A DNA stretch of 64,000 bases, taken from contig NZ_FWXF01000005.1 in assembly GCF_900176285.1 (NCBI RefSeq), forward strand, positions 150,318 through 214,317. The letters are read 5' to 3'. Shown piece by piece: positions 46,157 to 55,059 of this stretch. The position numbers were made by a program, and so were the translations under genes. The notes under the pieces were generated by a model. It saw only the letters and a list, made by a program, of their open reading frames with translations. It had not been told where the DNA came from and did no database searches. This DNA comes from Desulfacinum hydrothermale DSM 13146 (GTDB taxonomy: Bacteria; Desulfobacterota; Syntrophobacteria; Syntrophobacterales; DSM-9756). Position 1 is the stretch's first letter; each line of letters opens with the position of its first letter.

Positions 46157-47587
46157 TCACACGATCCGGAAGCTGCCCACCAGGGTGCATCTGCGCAACC
46201 GCACAAAAGTGCGTGCATTGGTAACCCCTTCCCCGGTTGGGGTGCTGATGGTCATGGACGTCCAGCCTTCCCCCCCGGCCCCCAGGCCCGCCAGGTGCGG
46301 ACCGTTCTTGACGAACAGACTGGTGTTGACTCGGGTGGCCATGGCGTCCATGCGATCGATGTTGCGTGAATGGAGCCCTACCGTGTGGCTCAAGCCGCGT
46401 TCCAGGATCATGGCCCATTCCAGGGCTTCCTCGAAGTCTCTTGCCCGGAGAAGGGGCAGCAGGGGCATCATCTGTTCCGTGCGGGCAAAGACGTGGTCCA
46501 GGTCCCGGCCCACATCCACAAAGAGAAGCCGAGTTTGCGGAGGCACGGAAAAGCCGCCGGCCTCGGCCAGATTGTGGGCATCTCTTCCGACCCATTTGGG
46601 ATTGGGGCGGGCCTTAGGTCCGGGATAGTCCAATAAAACGGCCCGCGCGATGGCTTCGGCCTGATCCAGGGAAATCTCCACCGCCCCGCATCCCTTCAGT
46701 TCGTCTTTGAGCGAATCGGCGATGGCATCCACGGCGATGATTTCCTTCTCGTCGCAGCAGATAATGTTGTTGTCGAAAGAGGCGCCGTCATAGATGCTTT
46801 GCGCCGCCCGCGCCAAGTCGGCCGTTTCGTCCACCACCACCGGGGGGTTACCCGCTCCGGCCGCAATGAGGCGCTTGTTGGTGGTTTTCCGCGCCGCTTC
46901 CACCACGGCCTCGCCGCCTGTAACCACCAGCAAGTGGATACCGGGAAAGGTAAAGAGCTGCTGGGCCGACTGGATGCTGGGTTCCCGCACACAGGTGAGG
47001 AGGTTCTCGATCCCGGTTTCCTCATGGATGGCCTGATTGAGCATGCGGATGGTCTCTTGACTCACCCTCTTGGCCGAGGGATGCGGAGCGAAAACCACGG
47101 CGTTGCCCCCCGAAAGCATGCTGATAGCGTTGTTGATGACCGTGGCCGCCGGGTTGGTGGACGGCGTCACGGAAGCGATCACTCCCCACGGAGCGTTTTC
47201 GATGAGGGTGAGGCCGGCGTCTCCCGTGATAGCATTAGGCTGGAGGATTTCCGGCCCCGGGGTCCGCTGGGCCACCAGCAGATTCTTTTTGACCTTGTCC
47301 TCCACGCGGCCCATGCCCGTTTCTTCCACGGCCAACTCCGCCAACCGACGGGCGTTGGCCCGCGCCGCCCGGCGAATGACCGCCACCACCCGTTCTCGCA
47401 TGGCCACCGTGCCAATACGCGGGTAGGCGTCCCGGGCAGCCGCCACGGCGTCTTCCACCTTTTCGAATACCCCCCAGTCACCTTGAACCCCATTGGGGCA
47501 TTGGGCCTGGGCGGAGGAGGCCTCCCCGGTCAGTTGTTGGATCACCTGTTGTACAATGTTCTCGATGTCTTCCTGTCGGAGCGCCAT
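46157..47587 (-). CDS. Acylating acetaldehyde dehydrogenase with BMC encapsulation peptide (EutE/PduP-like)
   Basis: A 476-aa CoA-acylating aldehyde dehydrogenase of the EutE/PduP type, which converts acetaldehyde, CoA and NAD+ to acetyl-CoA and NADH. The catalytic cysteine is C277 in NNIICCDEKEII. An N-terminal amphipathic helix (residues 4-20, QEDIENIVQQVIQQLTG) before a loose linker is a typical encapsulation peptide, so it is likely a lumen enzyme. ATG 47587 is chosen because AAGGA is well spaced from it; the ATG two codons earlier is too close. It lies between the BMC vertex gene and eutJ. Confidence 0.93.
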   Translation of the reverse strand: MALRQEDIENIVQQVIQQLTGEASSAQAQCPNGVQGDWGVFEKVEDAVAAARDAYPRIGTVAMRERVVAVIRRAARANARRLAELAVEETGMGRVEDKVKKNLLVAQRTPGPEILQPNAITGDAGLTLIENAPWGVIASVTPSTNPAATVINNAISMLSGGNAVVFAPHPSAKRVSQETIRMLNQAIHEETGIENLLTCVREPSIQSAQQLFTFPGIHLLVVTGGEAVVEAARKTTNKRLIAAGAGNPPVVVDETADLARAAQSIYDGASFDNNIICCDEKEIIAVDAIADSLKDELKGCGAVEISLDQAEAIARAVLLDYPGPKARPNPKWVGRDAHNLAEAGGFSVPPQTRLLFVDVGRDLDHVFARTEQMMPLLPLLRARDFEEALEWAMILERGLSHTVGLHSRNIDRMDAMATRVNTSLFVKNGPHLAGLGAGGEGWTSMTISTPTGEGVTNARTFVRLRRCTLVGSFRIV

Positions 47588-47614
47588 GATCATATTCCTT
47601 CACATGCTCGCATA

Positions 47615-47899
47615 CTATTTTTGGTAAAGCGAACGGCCTTCGGAAGATACCTGGTCCACAATGCCTACCACACTCAAGTCCACCGGAACCGGCTTTTCCA
47701 GGATCTTCCGGGCCGAGGAGCCCCGGGCCAGCAGGACCAGTTCGCCTTCTCCAGCCCCCAGAGTGTCCGCCGCCACTTGGCCGGAGTACAGGACGCGCCC
47801 CCGTCCATCCACCACATCCACCAAAAGAAGCGTCAAGTGCGGCATGGAGGCATCACGTACCGTGGACACCACCTGTCCCACCACCTTCCCCAATTCCAT
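47615..47899 (-). CDS. eutN: BMC vertex protein (EutN/CcmL pentamer, BMC-P)
   Basis: A 94-aa EutN/CcmL-type beta-barrel: MELGKVVGQVVSTVRDASMPHLTLLLVDVVD...VAADTLGAGEGELVLLARGSSARKI, ending VDLSVVGIVDQV. Five copies cap each vertex of the icosahedral shell. Only one BMC-P is present in the locus. It is directly upstream of the aldehyde dehydrogenase. Confidence 0.95.
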   Translation of the reverse strand: MELGKVVGQVVSTVRDASMPHLTLLLVDVVDGRGRVLYSGQVAADTLGAGEGELVLLARGSSARKILEKPVPVDLSVVGIVDQVSSEGRSLYQK

Positions 47900-47982
47900 T
47901 TGTCAATCTCCACACATTCGGGTCCCGCACTCCCCAATCGGGGGCACACCGGGTCTTTCGACCTCCACAGAAGACAGTGGAG

Positions 47983-48258
47983 CTAAGGGCGCTGGATCGG
48001 AAAGACGGTTTCCAGGTCGGCGTGGGGACGAGGGATCACATGGGCCGCCACCACCTCACCCACGCGCTTGCCTGCAGCCACGCCGGCATCCACGGCAGCT
48101 TTGCAGGCGGCCACGTCGCCGCGAACCAGGGCGGTCACCAAACCGGCCCCGACCCGTTCGAACCCCACCAAGTCCACTCGAGCGGCCTTGGTCATCGCAT
48201 CGGCCGCCTCAATGAGCGCTGTCATTCCCTTGGTTTCGATCATTCCCAATGCATCCAT
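47983..48258 (-). CDS. BMC-H hexameric shell protein (copy 1)
   Basis: A 91-aa single BMC domain (PduA/EutM type): [59 protein letters not shown], with a C-terminal [10 protein letters not shown]. It forms the hexagonal shell facets. It is nearly identical to the copy at 50783, indicating a recent duplication. ATG 48258 is the conserved BMC start; a longer frame to 48354 is rejected. Confidence 0.95.
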   Translation of the reverse strand: MDALGMIETKGMTALIEAADAMTKAARVDLVGFERVGAGLVTALVRGDVAACKAAVDAGVAAGKRVGEVVAAHVIPRPHADLETVFPIQRP

Positions 48259-48284
48259 ATGTCGACTCCCTTTCCGTGGAACAC

Positions 48285-48635
48285 CTATTCGTTTTTCTTT
48301 GATTTTTCCTTCCCCGTTTTGGAAGGAGCCGTCGAACGCCTTTCCACGATACATGGCACCTGTTGGGACAGATAACCGTCCAGGCTATTGTCCGGGCGTG
48401 CGATCAGATTGGTGGCCACCACCTGACCCAGTGCGCCCCCTGCGGCTTTGCCCGCGTCCACGGCCGCCATGCACGAGGCCAGATCTCCCTCGCAGACGAC
48501 GGAGATCAAACCCGCGTCCGCGTTGGCCACCATCCGGATGCTAACGGAAGCGGCCTTGCTCATGGCGTCCGCCACTTCCACCGCTGTCACCAGACCGATG
48601 GTTTCCACGAATCCCAGTGAATCCTTACCAGCCAT
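48285..48635 (-). CDS. BMC-H shell protein with basic C-terminal tail
   Basis: A 116-aa BMC-H protein ([33 protein letters not shown]...[13 protein letters not shown]) is followed by about 25 basic residues ([26 protein letters not shown]). The core is less like PduA than the other two copies and more like PduJ/PduK-type minor facets. Because it is lysine-rich, the tail could face outward and contact another component. ATG 48635 has CAGGAG upstream. Confidence 0.9.
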   Translation of the reverse strand: MAGKDSLGFVETIGLVTAVEVADAMSKAASVSIRMVANADAGLISVVCEGDLASCMAAVDAGKAAGGALGQVVATNLIARPDNSLDGYLSQQVPCIVERRSTAPSKTGKEKSKKNE

Positions 48636-48673
48636 CTTCTTCTCCTGTGGCACTAAGTCTTTACGTCCAGGGC

Positions 48674-49234
48674 TCATAGGATATGCTGAAAGACCTGCGG
48701 GTCCAGGCTGGGGATCACCGTGCGGCGCACCAGAAGACCGTTCCGAGCCACTTCCGCAGCCCCCGCATCCACCGACGCCTCCACAGCGGCCACCTCCCCG
48801 TGAACCAGCACGTAGGCTTTGCCTCCCAGCCCCATGGCCATGCGCACTTCCAAAAGATCAACGTCGGCGGCCTTGACGGCCTGATCCGCAGCCGCCACGG
48901 CGGAGGCTGCAGAGAAGGTCTCCAGAACCCCCAAGGCGCCTCGACCGTCTTGGAGTTCCACGGCGCAGGAGAGAGCGGCCACCACCGCCGGGTGAATTCG
49001 GGGGATGAGGAAATGGTCCACCACAGTATCCGCTCCCGCCTGAATACCGGCTTCCACAGAGGCCTGAACGGCCGCCACATCGCCGTGGATCGCGGCGACG
49101 AATTTGCCGGGGCAGATTGTCTTCATGAACAGGATCTGGACCGAAGCGGCTTTGACCATGTGGTCGGATGCGTCAATACCGGTGGCAATGCTGTTGAATT
49201 CCACCATGCCCACGGCTTGCAGTTCCTTCGTCAT
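48674..49234 (-). CDS. pduT: BMC-T tandem shell protein (PduT-like, possible [4Fe-4S] pore)
   Basis: Two fused BMC domains in 186 aa (domain 1 about residues 5-95, domain 2 about 100-186) form a pseudohexameric trimer. Near the end of the first beta-sheet the sequence KTICPGKF places a cysteine (C41) where PduT carries the residue that binds a [4Fe-4S] cluster at the central pore. By family knowledge such pores may pass electrons. Its start overlaps the stop of the adjacent PduS-like gene, which fits an electron conduit. Confidence 0.9.
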   Translation of the reverse strand: MTKELQAVGMVEFNSIATGIDASDHMVKAASVQILFMKTICPGKFVAAIHGDVAAVQASVEAGIQAGADTVVDHFLIPRIHPAVVAALSCAVELQDGRGALGVLETFSAASAVAAADQAVKAADVDLLEVRMAMGLGGKAYVLVHGEVAAVEASVDAGAAEVARNGLLVRRTVIPSLDPQVFQHIL

Positions 49235-50577
49235 GATGCTTCTCCCGTGATGGTAACGGCGTCGTCCACGGCGGCCACCACCCCCGATATGGGGGCGTGT
49301 ACACAGGCACCCAAAGCCCCTTGCGGCACGGCTCCCACGGGCTGCCCGGCGGTGACTCGATCGCCCGGCTTCACCATCGCCACGGCCGGAGCCCCGATGT
49401 GCTGATGCAGGAGCACCCGCACCTGGGCAGGCTTCACGTCGCCCAGGAATTTGGGATGCAGGTCCATGTACCGAGCGATATCCAATTTGATGGCCAGTCG
49501 GGACACCGGGATCTTGCGGTAGCCCCTCAGGGACGCTTGGGATCGCTTTACCTGCCTCGGCTCGGGGAAGCCCACACGGTTTTCCCGAAAACGCGCTTTG
49601 AGGGCTGCGTTCAAACGCCGCGGGGATAAATGCATGGGGCAGCTGAAGAGTTCGCACAGCCCGCATTCGCTGCATAGAAGGGCCTGAAGCGATCCCGGCA
49701 TGGCCTCGGGACCTCCCCCGCCCAAAGCCCGCATCACTTTGTGGGTCTGAAAGTCGTGGCCGATGAGAAACCGCGGGCATAAATCCGTGCAATAGCGGCA
49801 CTGGATGCACGCGGTGGCAGCACGTCGGACCATGACCTCCAATGACAAACTGGCCCTTTGGTGGAGATAATGGCCGCGAGGAATGAGGATCACTCCTCCA
49901 ATGGTCTTGGTGATGACCGTAGATGCCGCTTGCCGAGGGTCGTCCACGACCCGTCCCATCATGGGCCCGCCCAGGATATAGACGGGATCTTCCACCGAGG
50001 CTCCACCGCAGGCCTGGACCAGATCCGCCAGGGACGTTCCCAATGGCACGTTCCAGATGGCCGGACGAGCCACCTCACCGGTGACGGTAACCAGGCGATG
50101 AGTCACGGGCTTACCATTCAGGGCGTCGGCCACGGAAACCAAAGTCCCCACATTGGCGACCAAGGCACCCACATCCTTGGGAAGACCCAGCGGAGGAACG
50201 GATCGACCGGTCACCTCGTAGATGAGGATCTGTTCATCCCCGGCCGGGTAGAAGTCATCCAGAAAGGCCAATTCCAGGTCCGTGCCCGCCACGGCCTGCT
50301 GGAGGCACGCCGCAACGCGCACGTATTTTCCTTTGATGGCGATCACGGCACGGCGGGCTCCGGTGGCCGCTTTGAGAACACTCAGGCCGCGCACCAAGTC
50401 TTGGGCCCGAGCCTCCATCAGATGCTTGTCCGAATGAAGCAGTGGCTCGCACTCGCACCCATTGGCGATCACCGTTTCCACTTCGACGTCGTACTTCACA
50501 TGAGCCGGAAAGCCAGCACCGCCTTGACCGACAATACCAGCCGTGCGCACCCACTCCAGTAGTTGCGACTTGTTCAT
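49231..50577 (-). CDS. pduS: PduS/RnfC-like flavin and iron-sulfur protein of the microcompartment
   Basis: A 448-aa PduS-type protein. An N-terminal FMN/NADH-binding (RnfC-like) domain carries IVGQGGAGFPAHVKY and ANGCECEPLLHSDK. Two ferredoxin motifs follow: CIQCRYCTDLCP and CSECGLCELFSCP. A C-terminal SLBB/biotinyl-like tail contains AHAPISGVVAAVDDAVTI. PduS oxidises NADH and shuttles electrons across the shell or to cobalamin. Here, with no cobalamin enzyme, NAD+ regeneration or electron supply to the glycyl radical activase is more likely. ATG 50577 follows GAGAGGCGGC. Confidence 0.9.
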   Translation of the reverse strand: MNKSQLLEWVRTAGIVGQGGAGFPAHVKYDVEVETVIANGCECEPLLHSDKHLMEARAQDLVRGLSVLKAATGARRAVIAIKGKYVRVAACLQQAVAGTDLELAFLDDFYPAGDEQILIYEVTGRSVPPLGLPKDVGALVANVGTLVSVADALNGKPVTHRLVTVTGEVARPAIWNVPLGTSLADLVQACGGASVEDPVYILGGPMMGRVVDDPRQAASTVITKTIGGVILIPRGHYLHQRASLSLEVMVRRAATACIQCRYCTDLCPRFLIGHDFQTHKVMRALGGGGPEAMPGSLQALLCSECGLCELFSCPMHLSPRRLNAALKARFRENRVGFPEPRQVKRSQASLRGYRKIPVSRLAIKLDIARYMDLHPKFLGDVKPAQVRVLLHQHIGAPAVAMVKPGDRVTAGQPVGAVPQGALGACVHAPISGVVAAVDDAVTITGEAS

Positions 50578-50782
50578 GCCGCCTCTCGATTTCAGCTCTT
50601 CCAAGACGCCGGGTCGGAAGTGCCTCCGGCCGGATTGAAATGCTACGCCAACCCCTCTTGGAGCGTCCTTGCCCAAGCAAGGGCCCCATCCCGCTCCTGG
50701 GCGCGTTCCCATCCGCACGATAGTGAGGTGCCATGGATTTTCAATCCGCCTGGCAGTCCCTTCGCCGGCGTTTACGATGCTC

Positions 50783-51064
50783 TCATTTCTTGGGAAGTTG
50801 GATGGGAAACACTTCGCCCAGATCACCGTGGGGCCGCGGAATGACATGGACCGCCACCACCTCCCCAACACGCTGAGCCGCGGCTGCTCCCGCGTCCGTG
50901 GCGGCCTTGCAGGCTGCCACGTCGCCGCGTACGATGGCCGTCACGAGTCCGGCTCCAATGGCCTTGTAGCCCACCAGTTTCACTCGAGCCGCCTTGACCA
51001 TTGCATCCGCGGCCTCAATTAGGGCGGTGAGCCCCTTGGTTTCGATCATGCCCAAAGCATCCAT
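50783..51064 (-). CDS. BMC-H hexameric shell protein (copy 3)
   Basis: A 93-aa single BMC domain starting [59 protein letters not shown]. It differs from the 47983 copy mostly in the middle helix and tail. Such twin BMC-H genes often build the major facet. It lies 206 bp upstream of pduS and 52 bp downstream of the phosphotransacetylase in the leftward operon. Confidence 0.95.
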   Translation of the reverse strand: MDALGMIETKGLTALIEAADAMVKAARVKLVGYKAIGAGLVTAIVRGDVAACKAATDAGAAAAQRVGEVVAVHVIPRPHGDLGEVFPIQLPKK

Positions 51065-51116
51065 GATCCGCCTCCTTAAGATAGGTTATGGGATGTTCAC
51101 TCATGGGTGTACACGC

Positions 51117-52166
51117 CTACGCGGCGTGCTTGGTCACCATCGCCCCCCGTTCTAAACAAAGGGCGATGAGGGCCAATTGGTAAATGTCTTCCGCGCTGCA
51201 ACCCCGGGAAAGGTCATGCCAGCCGCCTTGAAAGCCTTGCAGAAAGGGACCTAAAGCCCGGTACCCCCCCAGGCGCTGTACCAATTTGTAGCCGATGTTA
51301 CCCGCTTCCAAGGAAGGGAAGATGAGCACGTTGGCGCGCCCTTGAAGTGGGCTGCCCGGAGCCTTAAGGGCGGCAACGTCGGGAACCAACGCCGCATCGA
51401 ACTGAAGTTCTCCGTCCGCTAGAAGGTCCGGAGCCCGCTGCTGAAGAAGCCGGGTGGCGTCGGCGACCAATTGGGCCCGGGAGTGGTTGGCGCTTCCCTT
51501 GGTGGAAAAGGACAGAAGCGCGACGCGCGGTTCTTCTTTGAGCAGCCGTCTGGCCTGCTCGGCTGAGGTCATGGCGATGTCGGCCAGGACAGGAGCCGTG
51601 GGTTCCGGAACCACCGCACAGTCCGAGAAAATGAACCGGCGCTCACCGTCGGGCGAGATCATGAGAAAGAAGCTCGACACCGCCTGGATGCCCGGTTTCC
51701 TTTCCAGGACAGCCAATCCGGCCCGCAGCACATCGGCAGTGGCAGACAGATTGCCCGCCAAGCCCACGTGCACCTCCCGTCGCCGCACCAACATGGCGGC
51801 GGCGGCCAAGGGACACCGCATGGCCTTGACGGCCTGCTCTTCCGTGACGTCTTTTCCCTTGGCCTGACGTATCTTCAGGAAGTCTTCCACGTTTCGGGCA
51901 AATAAGGCCGGGCTGGTAGGGTCCACTACGGCGAAGGCCGTTCGGAAAAAGCCTTCCGCACGCATCTTGGCACGCAGGGCAAAAGGAGACTGAACCAGCA
52001 CCGGGCGCGCCAGTCCCTCCGCTTGAAGTCTTGAAGCGGCTTCCCAGACCCGGGGATCCAAAGAGTCCGCCAAGGCCACCAAGCCGGGATTACGCATGCA
52101 CTGTTGGCGGTATTCGTCGACGATAGCGGAGCGAAACACGCTGGAAAGTCCGGAGGAAGATGTCAT
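51117..52166 (-). CDS. pta: Phosphate acetyltransferase (Pta family)
   Basis: A 349-aa PTA_PTB-family enzyme: [78 protein letters not shown], and near the C-terminus [22 protein letters not shown]. It interconverts acetyl-CoA and acetyl-phosphate. Single-domain form without the DRTGG regulatory part of long Pta. A PduL-type enzyme is absent. ATG 52166 is preferred because the ribosome site is too close to the ATG at 52178. It is second in the operon after the EutQ-like gene. Confidence 0.88.
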   Translation of the reverse strand: MTSSSGLSSVFRSAIVDEYRQQCMRNPGLVALADSLDPRVWEAASRLQAEGLARPVLVQSPFALRAKMRAEGFFRTAFAVVDPTSPALFARNVEDFLKIRQAKGKDVTEEQAVKAMRCPLAAAAMLVRRREVHVGLAGNLSATADVLRAGLAVLERKPGIQAVSSFFLMISPDGERRFIFSDCAVVPEPTAPVLADIAMTSAEQARRLLKEEPRVALLSFSTKGSANHSRAQLVADATRLLQQRAPDLLADGELQFDAALVPDVAALKAPGSPLQGRANVLIFPSLEAGNIGYKLVQRLGGYRALGPFLQGFQGGWHDLSRGCSAEDIYQLALIALCLERGAMVTKHAA

Positions 52167-52185
52167 GGCGTCCGGCATTCCCTTC

Positions 52186-52893
52186 TTAGAGTGCGTTGAT
52201 GCAGGCCAGCCGGACGCGGGATGGTGTGCTGTAGAGGACCTTCACGCCTTCCGCAAGATAGAGCATGTCCCCCGGCCTGCCCGTGTAAGTCCGCCCTCCC
52301 ACGGTGAGGTGAAGTTCTCCTTCCAGAACCACCTGGATTTCCGGGGCCTCCACCGTTCGGCGAAAGGAGGCCTGTTCCCAGGCCATGTAGGCACCCGCCA
52401 GCTTTTGCTCCCCACCGCCCAAGGCGCCTGTGACCAGGACCTTTTCCCCGATGGCCGGGGCCTCGGCCTCATGGGCCAAGACCTGGGATGCTTCCACAAA
52501 GACCACACTGTCGGTTCGGGCATCCTGTTGGGGCGATGGGGATGAATCGGCACCCTCTCTCTGCGAGATGACAAGTCGAGTCACCACCTCTTTGAGTCGT
52601 TCCGGGTCCACAACCCCTTCCATGCGTCCACACACCCTTCGGATCACCTCTTCCACTACCTGACGTTCTTCCCAAGGGCCGTCGGGCGGGGGAGCGTTTT
52701 CGGCCACAACGTGTGGGCAAGCCGGGGGCTTCATTTCGGAGGAGTCTTCTTCCAGGATGACGATTTCAAGCATTTCCGCCAGTTCCAGGGCGGCGGGTGT
52801 GACAATGAATCGATCCCGCGGTGCGACAATCTGCGTCTTTCCGGCATCCCAAGCCGCCTGGACGTCCGAGGCGGTCACCAGCTCCTTGCCCAT
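52186..52893 (-). CDS. eutQ: EutQ-like cupin protein (possible acetate kinase of the BMC)
   Basis: A 235-aa protein with the EutQ arrangement: an N-terminal module ([25 protein letters not shown]...[16 protein letters not shown]), a middle helical linker (about 75-112, including [16 protein letters not shown]), and a C-terminal cupin domain ([35 protein letters not shown]). Salmonella EutQ has acetate kinase activity (family knowledge), which would convert acetyl-phosphate from the adjacent Pta to acetate and ATP. ATG 52893 has GGGGAGG six bases upstream. First gene of the leftward BMC operon. Confidence 0.85.
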   Translation of the reverse strand: MGKELVTASDVQAAWDAGKTQIVAPRDRFIVTPAALELAEMLEIVILEEDSSEMKPPACPHVVAENAPPPDGPWEERQVVEEVIRRVCGRMEGVVDPERLKEVVTRLVISQREGADSSPSPQQDARTDSVVFVEASQVLAHEAEAPAIGEKVLVTGALGGGEQKLAGAYMAWEQASFRRTVEAPEIQVVLEGELHLTVGGRTYTGRPGDMLYLAEGVKVLYSTPSRVRLACINAL

Positions 52894-53033
52894 CCATGTC
52901 CTCCCCACACTGATACCAGTTCCGAAACGGGTCACCTGAGACCCGCGCGCTTTTCTATTCCTCCAGTAGGCATGACTCCGGTAGGCATCCCTGCTCGAGA
53001 CATCCAACCGGCGCCTTAGGCGCACCTGGCCTA

Positions 53034-53049
53034 AGCAAATGGCGGGCCA
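53034..53049 (-). promoter_or_regulatory. Sigma-54 promoter for the BMC operon
   Basis: On the minus strand, TGGCCCG-CCAT-TTGCT matches the -24/-12 consensus TGGCACG-N4-TTGCW with one mismatch; both invariant dinucleotides GG and GC have correct spacing. It lies 140 bp upstream of the EutQ-like start and points into the BMC operon. A sigma-54-dependent activator is encoded in the same locus. Confidence 0.75.
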
Positions 53050-53691
53050 AAACTCGACTAGACGGCGTCTTTCAAGGACGCATCGGCCTTGGCCCGCTGG
53101 CATGGGCGCACGGAATGGGAAGGTGCCCAACGCAAGGCAAGGGCCGCGCGGAGCCGCCAAGCCAGGTCCGATTTGTGGTGGGAACGGCTCTTCCAGGAAG
53201 GCTCACCGGGGATGGCGGGCCCGTTGGGGCACACGGACAGGCAAGGGCTGACCATGTGCGTTTGATTGGCCGTTGCAGGCATGCAATCGCCAACAGAATC
53301 GCTGGTTTGTGCTTGTGCACACAGACACATATCGCAGAAGCCATTTCCGGAGCTGTGTCGTGGCAGGAGGACGTTGCATTTTCGCATCCTTCATCGCCAG
53401 TCCCGTTGCAGCCCCGCACCCGGTGCAGTGTCCCACGGCGGCAAGCCACCCTCCCAGGGCCGAACAGGAGATCTTGGCAAAGGCTCCCATCCTCGGACTC
53501 CCCCATTTGAGGAAGAGTCCGGTGTCGGCCTGCAGCCTGAGAAAAAACATTTCCACATCCTGCAAAATCCGAAAGGAGCTTGCCTGCCATCTCCAACCCC
53601 CTGGATGCCTCCCACGCCCTTAAAAAAAGGCCCCTTCTCCCCCTCAGATCTGCTATGGTCCCGCCCTCTTGTTCGGACGTCCCGGACATAC
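53050..53691. other. Intergenic control region between two divergent sigma-54 promoters
   Basis: This 640-bp stretch holds several open frames on both strands, but all are composition-driven and none shows domain-like sequence. It lies between the two outward-facing sigma-54 promoters, where enhancer-binding sites are expected. One candidate is the TTGCA-N4-TGCAA inverted repeat at 53273-53286. Confidence 0.5.
53273..53286. promoter_or_regulatory. Candidate enhancer-binding inverted repeat (TTGCA-N4-TGCAA)
   Basis: This perfect 5-bp inverted repeat with a 4-bp spacer lies roughly 225 bp from the BMC promoter and 420 bp from the TRAP promoter. Other TTGCA/TGCA half-sites occur nearby. Which of these the regulator binds is unknown. 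Confidence 0.3.
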
Positions 53692-53707
53692 TGGCACGGG
53701 TATTGCT
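53692..53707 (+). promoter_or_regulatory. Sigma-54 promoter for the TRAP transporter / islAB genes
   Basis: TGGCACG-GGTA-TTGCT is a perfect match to the sigma-54 consensus TGGCACG-N4-TTGCW. It lies 154 bp upstream of dctP on the plus strand. A short A-rich tract upstream (about 53623) may aid bending. Transcription would be switched on by a sigma-54 activator when the inducer is present. Confidence 0.88.
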
Positions 53708-53860
53708 CTTCCCAAAAGCCCTGTGCGGCGAAGACGCGTGCAGGATGCTGGCTGAAATGGCGCCAATTTGAAGGGTCCACCCAGCCAGCTGGATAGAAAA
53801 GTTGGCCGAAGTGAGTTTCAAAATTTGGAATCTGTGAAAAGGTTGAGAGGAGGATGTCTA

Positions 53861-54967
53861 ATGTTTAGGCGTGCAGTGACTTTGGCAAGCTGTCTTTTGA
53901 TTCTCATTGGATGCAGCGTAGCGACTGCGGCTCAATACGAGCTCAAGATCCAGACCGCAGTCCCCAGCTCCAGCATGTACTTCAAGACCATGGAGCGCCT
54001 GGGCCAGCGTATTGAGCGACTTTCCGGCGGAGAGATCAAGGTGGAGGTCTTCGCCGACGGCGCCATCGTGAAGGCCTTCGAAATCCTGGATGCGGTGAGT
54101 GACGGCATTGTCAATGGCGGCCAGGCCTGGACCCACTACTGGTCTGGCAAAAACCCCGCAGGTCTTCTTTTTGCCGCCCCCACGGCCGGGTTGGGCAAGG
54201 GCCTGGACCAGACGGCTCTCCTTTCCTGGGCCTGGGAAGGTGACGGCCATAAGCTGTTGAACGAGTATTACCAGAAAGTCCTGGGTGCCGACATCGTGGC
54301 TTGGTTGTGCATGCCCATGGGACCGGAGCCCTTCGGCTGGTTTCCCAAGAAGTTCCAATCCATGGAAGAACTGACCAAGATGAAGTTCCGCTCCCCTCCG
54401 GGAATTCCCTCCGAGACTTTCCGCGAGATCGGCATGCCCGTCGTGTCCATGCCCGGTAGCGAGATCGTGCCCGCCGCCCAGCGCGGGGTGATCGATGCAG
54501 CCGAGTGGATCAGCCCCGGCGACGACCTTTATCTCGGCTTGGCGGACGTATGGAAGCACTACTACATCCAGGGTCTGCACCAGGTGGATTCCATCGGCGA
54601 TGTATACATCAACAAGGAATGGTACGAGAGCCTTCCCGAGCGCCTCCAGGTAGTCATCCAGGAATCCATCAAGGCTGCTGTGGCGGATCAGATCAATATG
54701 AACGTGAGCGTGAACAGTGCGGCCATCAAAAAGCTGGTGGATGAGAAGGGCGTACAACTCCATGAAACGCCGGAGGACTACTACAAGGCTTATATGAAGG
54801 CCACCACCAAGATTTTGGACAAGTACTCCGCAAAATATCCTTTCTTCCAAAAGGTTCGCGCCTCCCTGGAAGATTGGGCCGAGTTGACAGTGCCCTACCA
54901 GGTACAGGTGAACGGAGCCTACTACAAGATGGGCAAGACAGCCATGGAGGCCGGTGCCGTCAAGTAG
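53861..54967 (+). CDS. dctP: TRAP transporter solute-binding protein (DctP/TakP type), probable sulfonate binder
   Basis: A 368-aa extracytoplasmic binding protein. The signal peptide (to VATAA) is followed by the TRAP-DctP fold: AVPSSSMYFKTMERLGQRIERLSGGEIKVEVFADGAIV, then a GPEPFGWFPKKF-x-MEELTKMKFRSPPG segment with the conserved Arg that binds the substrate acid group in this family. It resembles the TakP branch. The position beside islAB suggests isethionate. AGGAGG lies eight bases before the ATG; a sigma-54 promoter lies 154 bp upstream. Confidence 0.9.
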   Translation: MFRRAVTLASCLLILIGCSVATAAQYELKIQTAVPSSSMYFKTMERLGQRIERLSGGEIKVEVFADGAIVKAFEILDAVSDGIVNGGQAWTHYWSGKNPAGLLFAAPTAGLGKGLDQTALLSWAWEGDGHKLLNEYYQKVLGADIVAWLCMPMGPEPFGWFPKKFQSMEELTKMKFRSPPGIPSETFREIGMPVVSMPGSEIVPAAQRGVIDAAEWISPGDDLYLGLADVWKHYYIQGLHQVDSIGDVYINKEWYESLPERLQVVIQESIKAAVADQINMNVSVNSAAIKKLVDEKGVQLHETPEDYYKAYMKATTKILDKYSAKYPFFQKVRASLEDWAELTVPYQVQVNGAYYKMGKTAMEAGAVK

Positions 54968-55059
54968 GGCGCACCACGGGCGTCGGATGAAGTGGAAACG
55001 GGGTGGGGCATGCCCCCACCCCCGGGACCGCAAAACATTAACAGCAAGAAGGTGATCAC

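Noticed and set aside
53072..53821. Long open frames (up to 249 aa) on both strands between the BMC and TRAP operons
   Set aside because: No domain-like sequence or good ribosome site, and the region carries two sigma-54 promoters; treated as control DNA.
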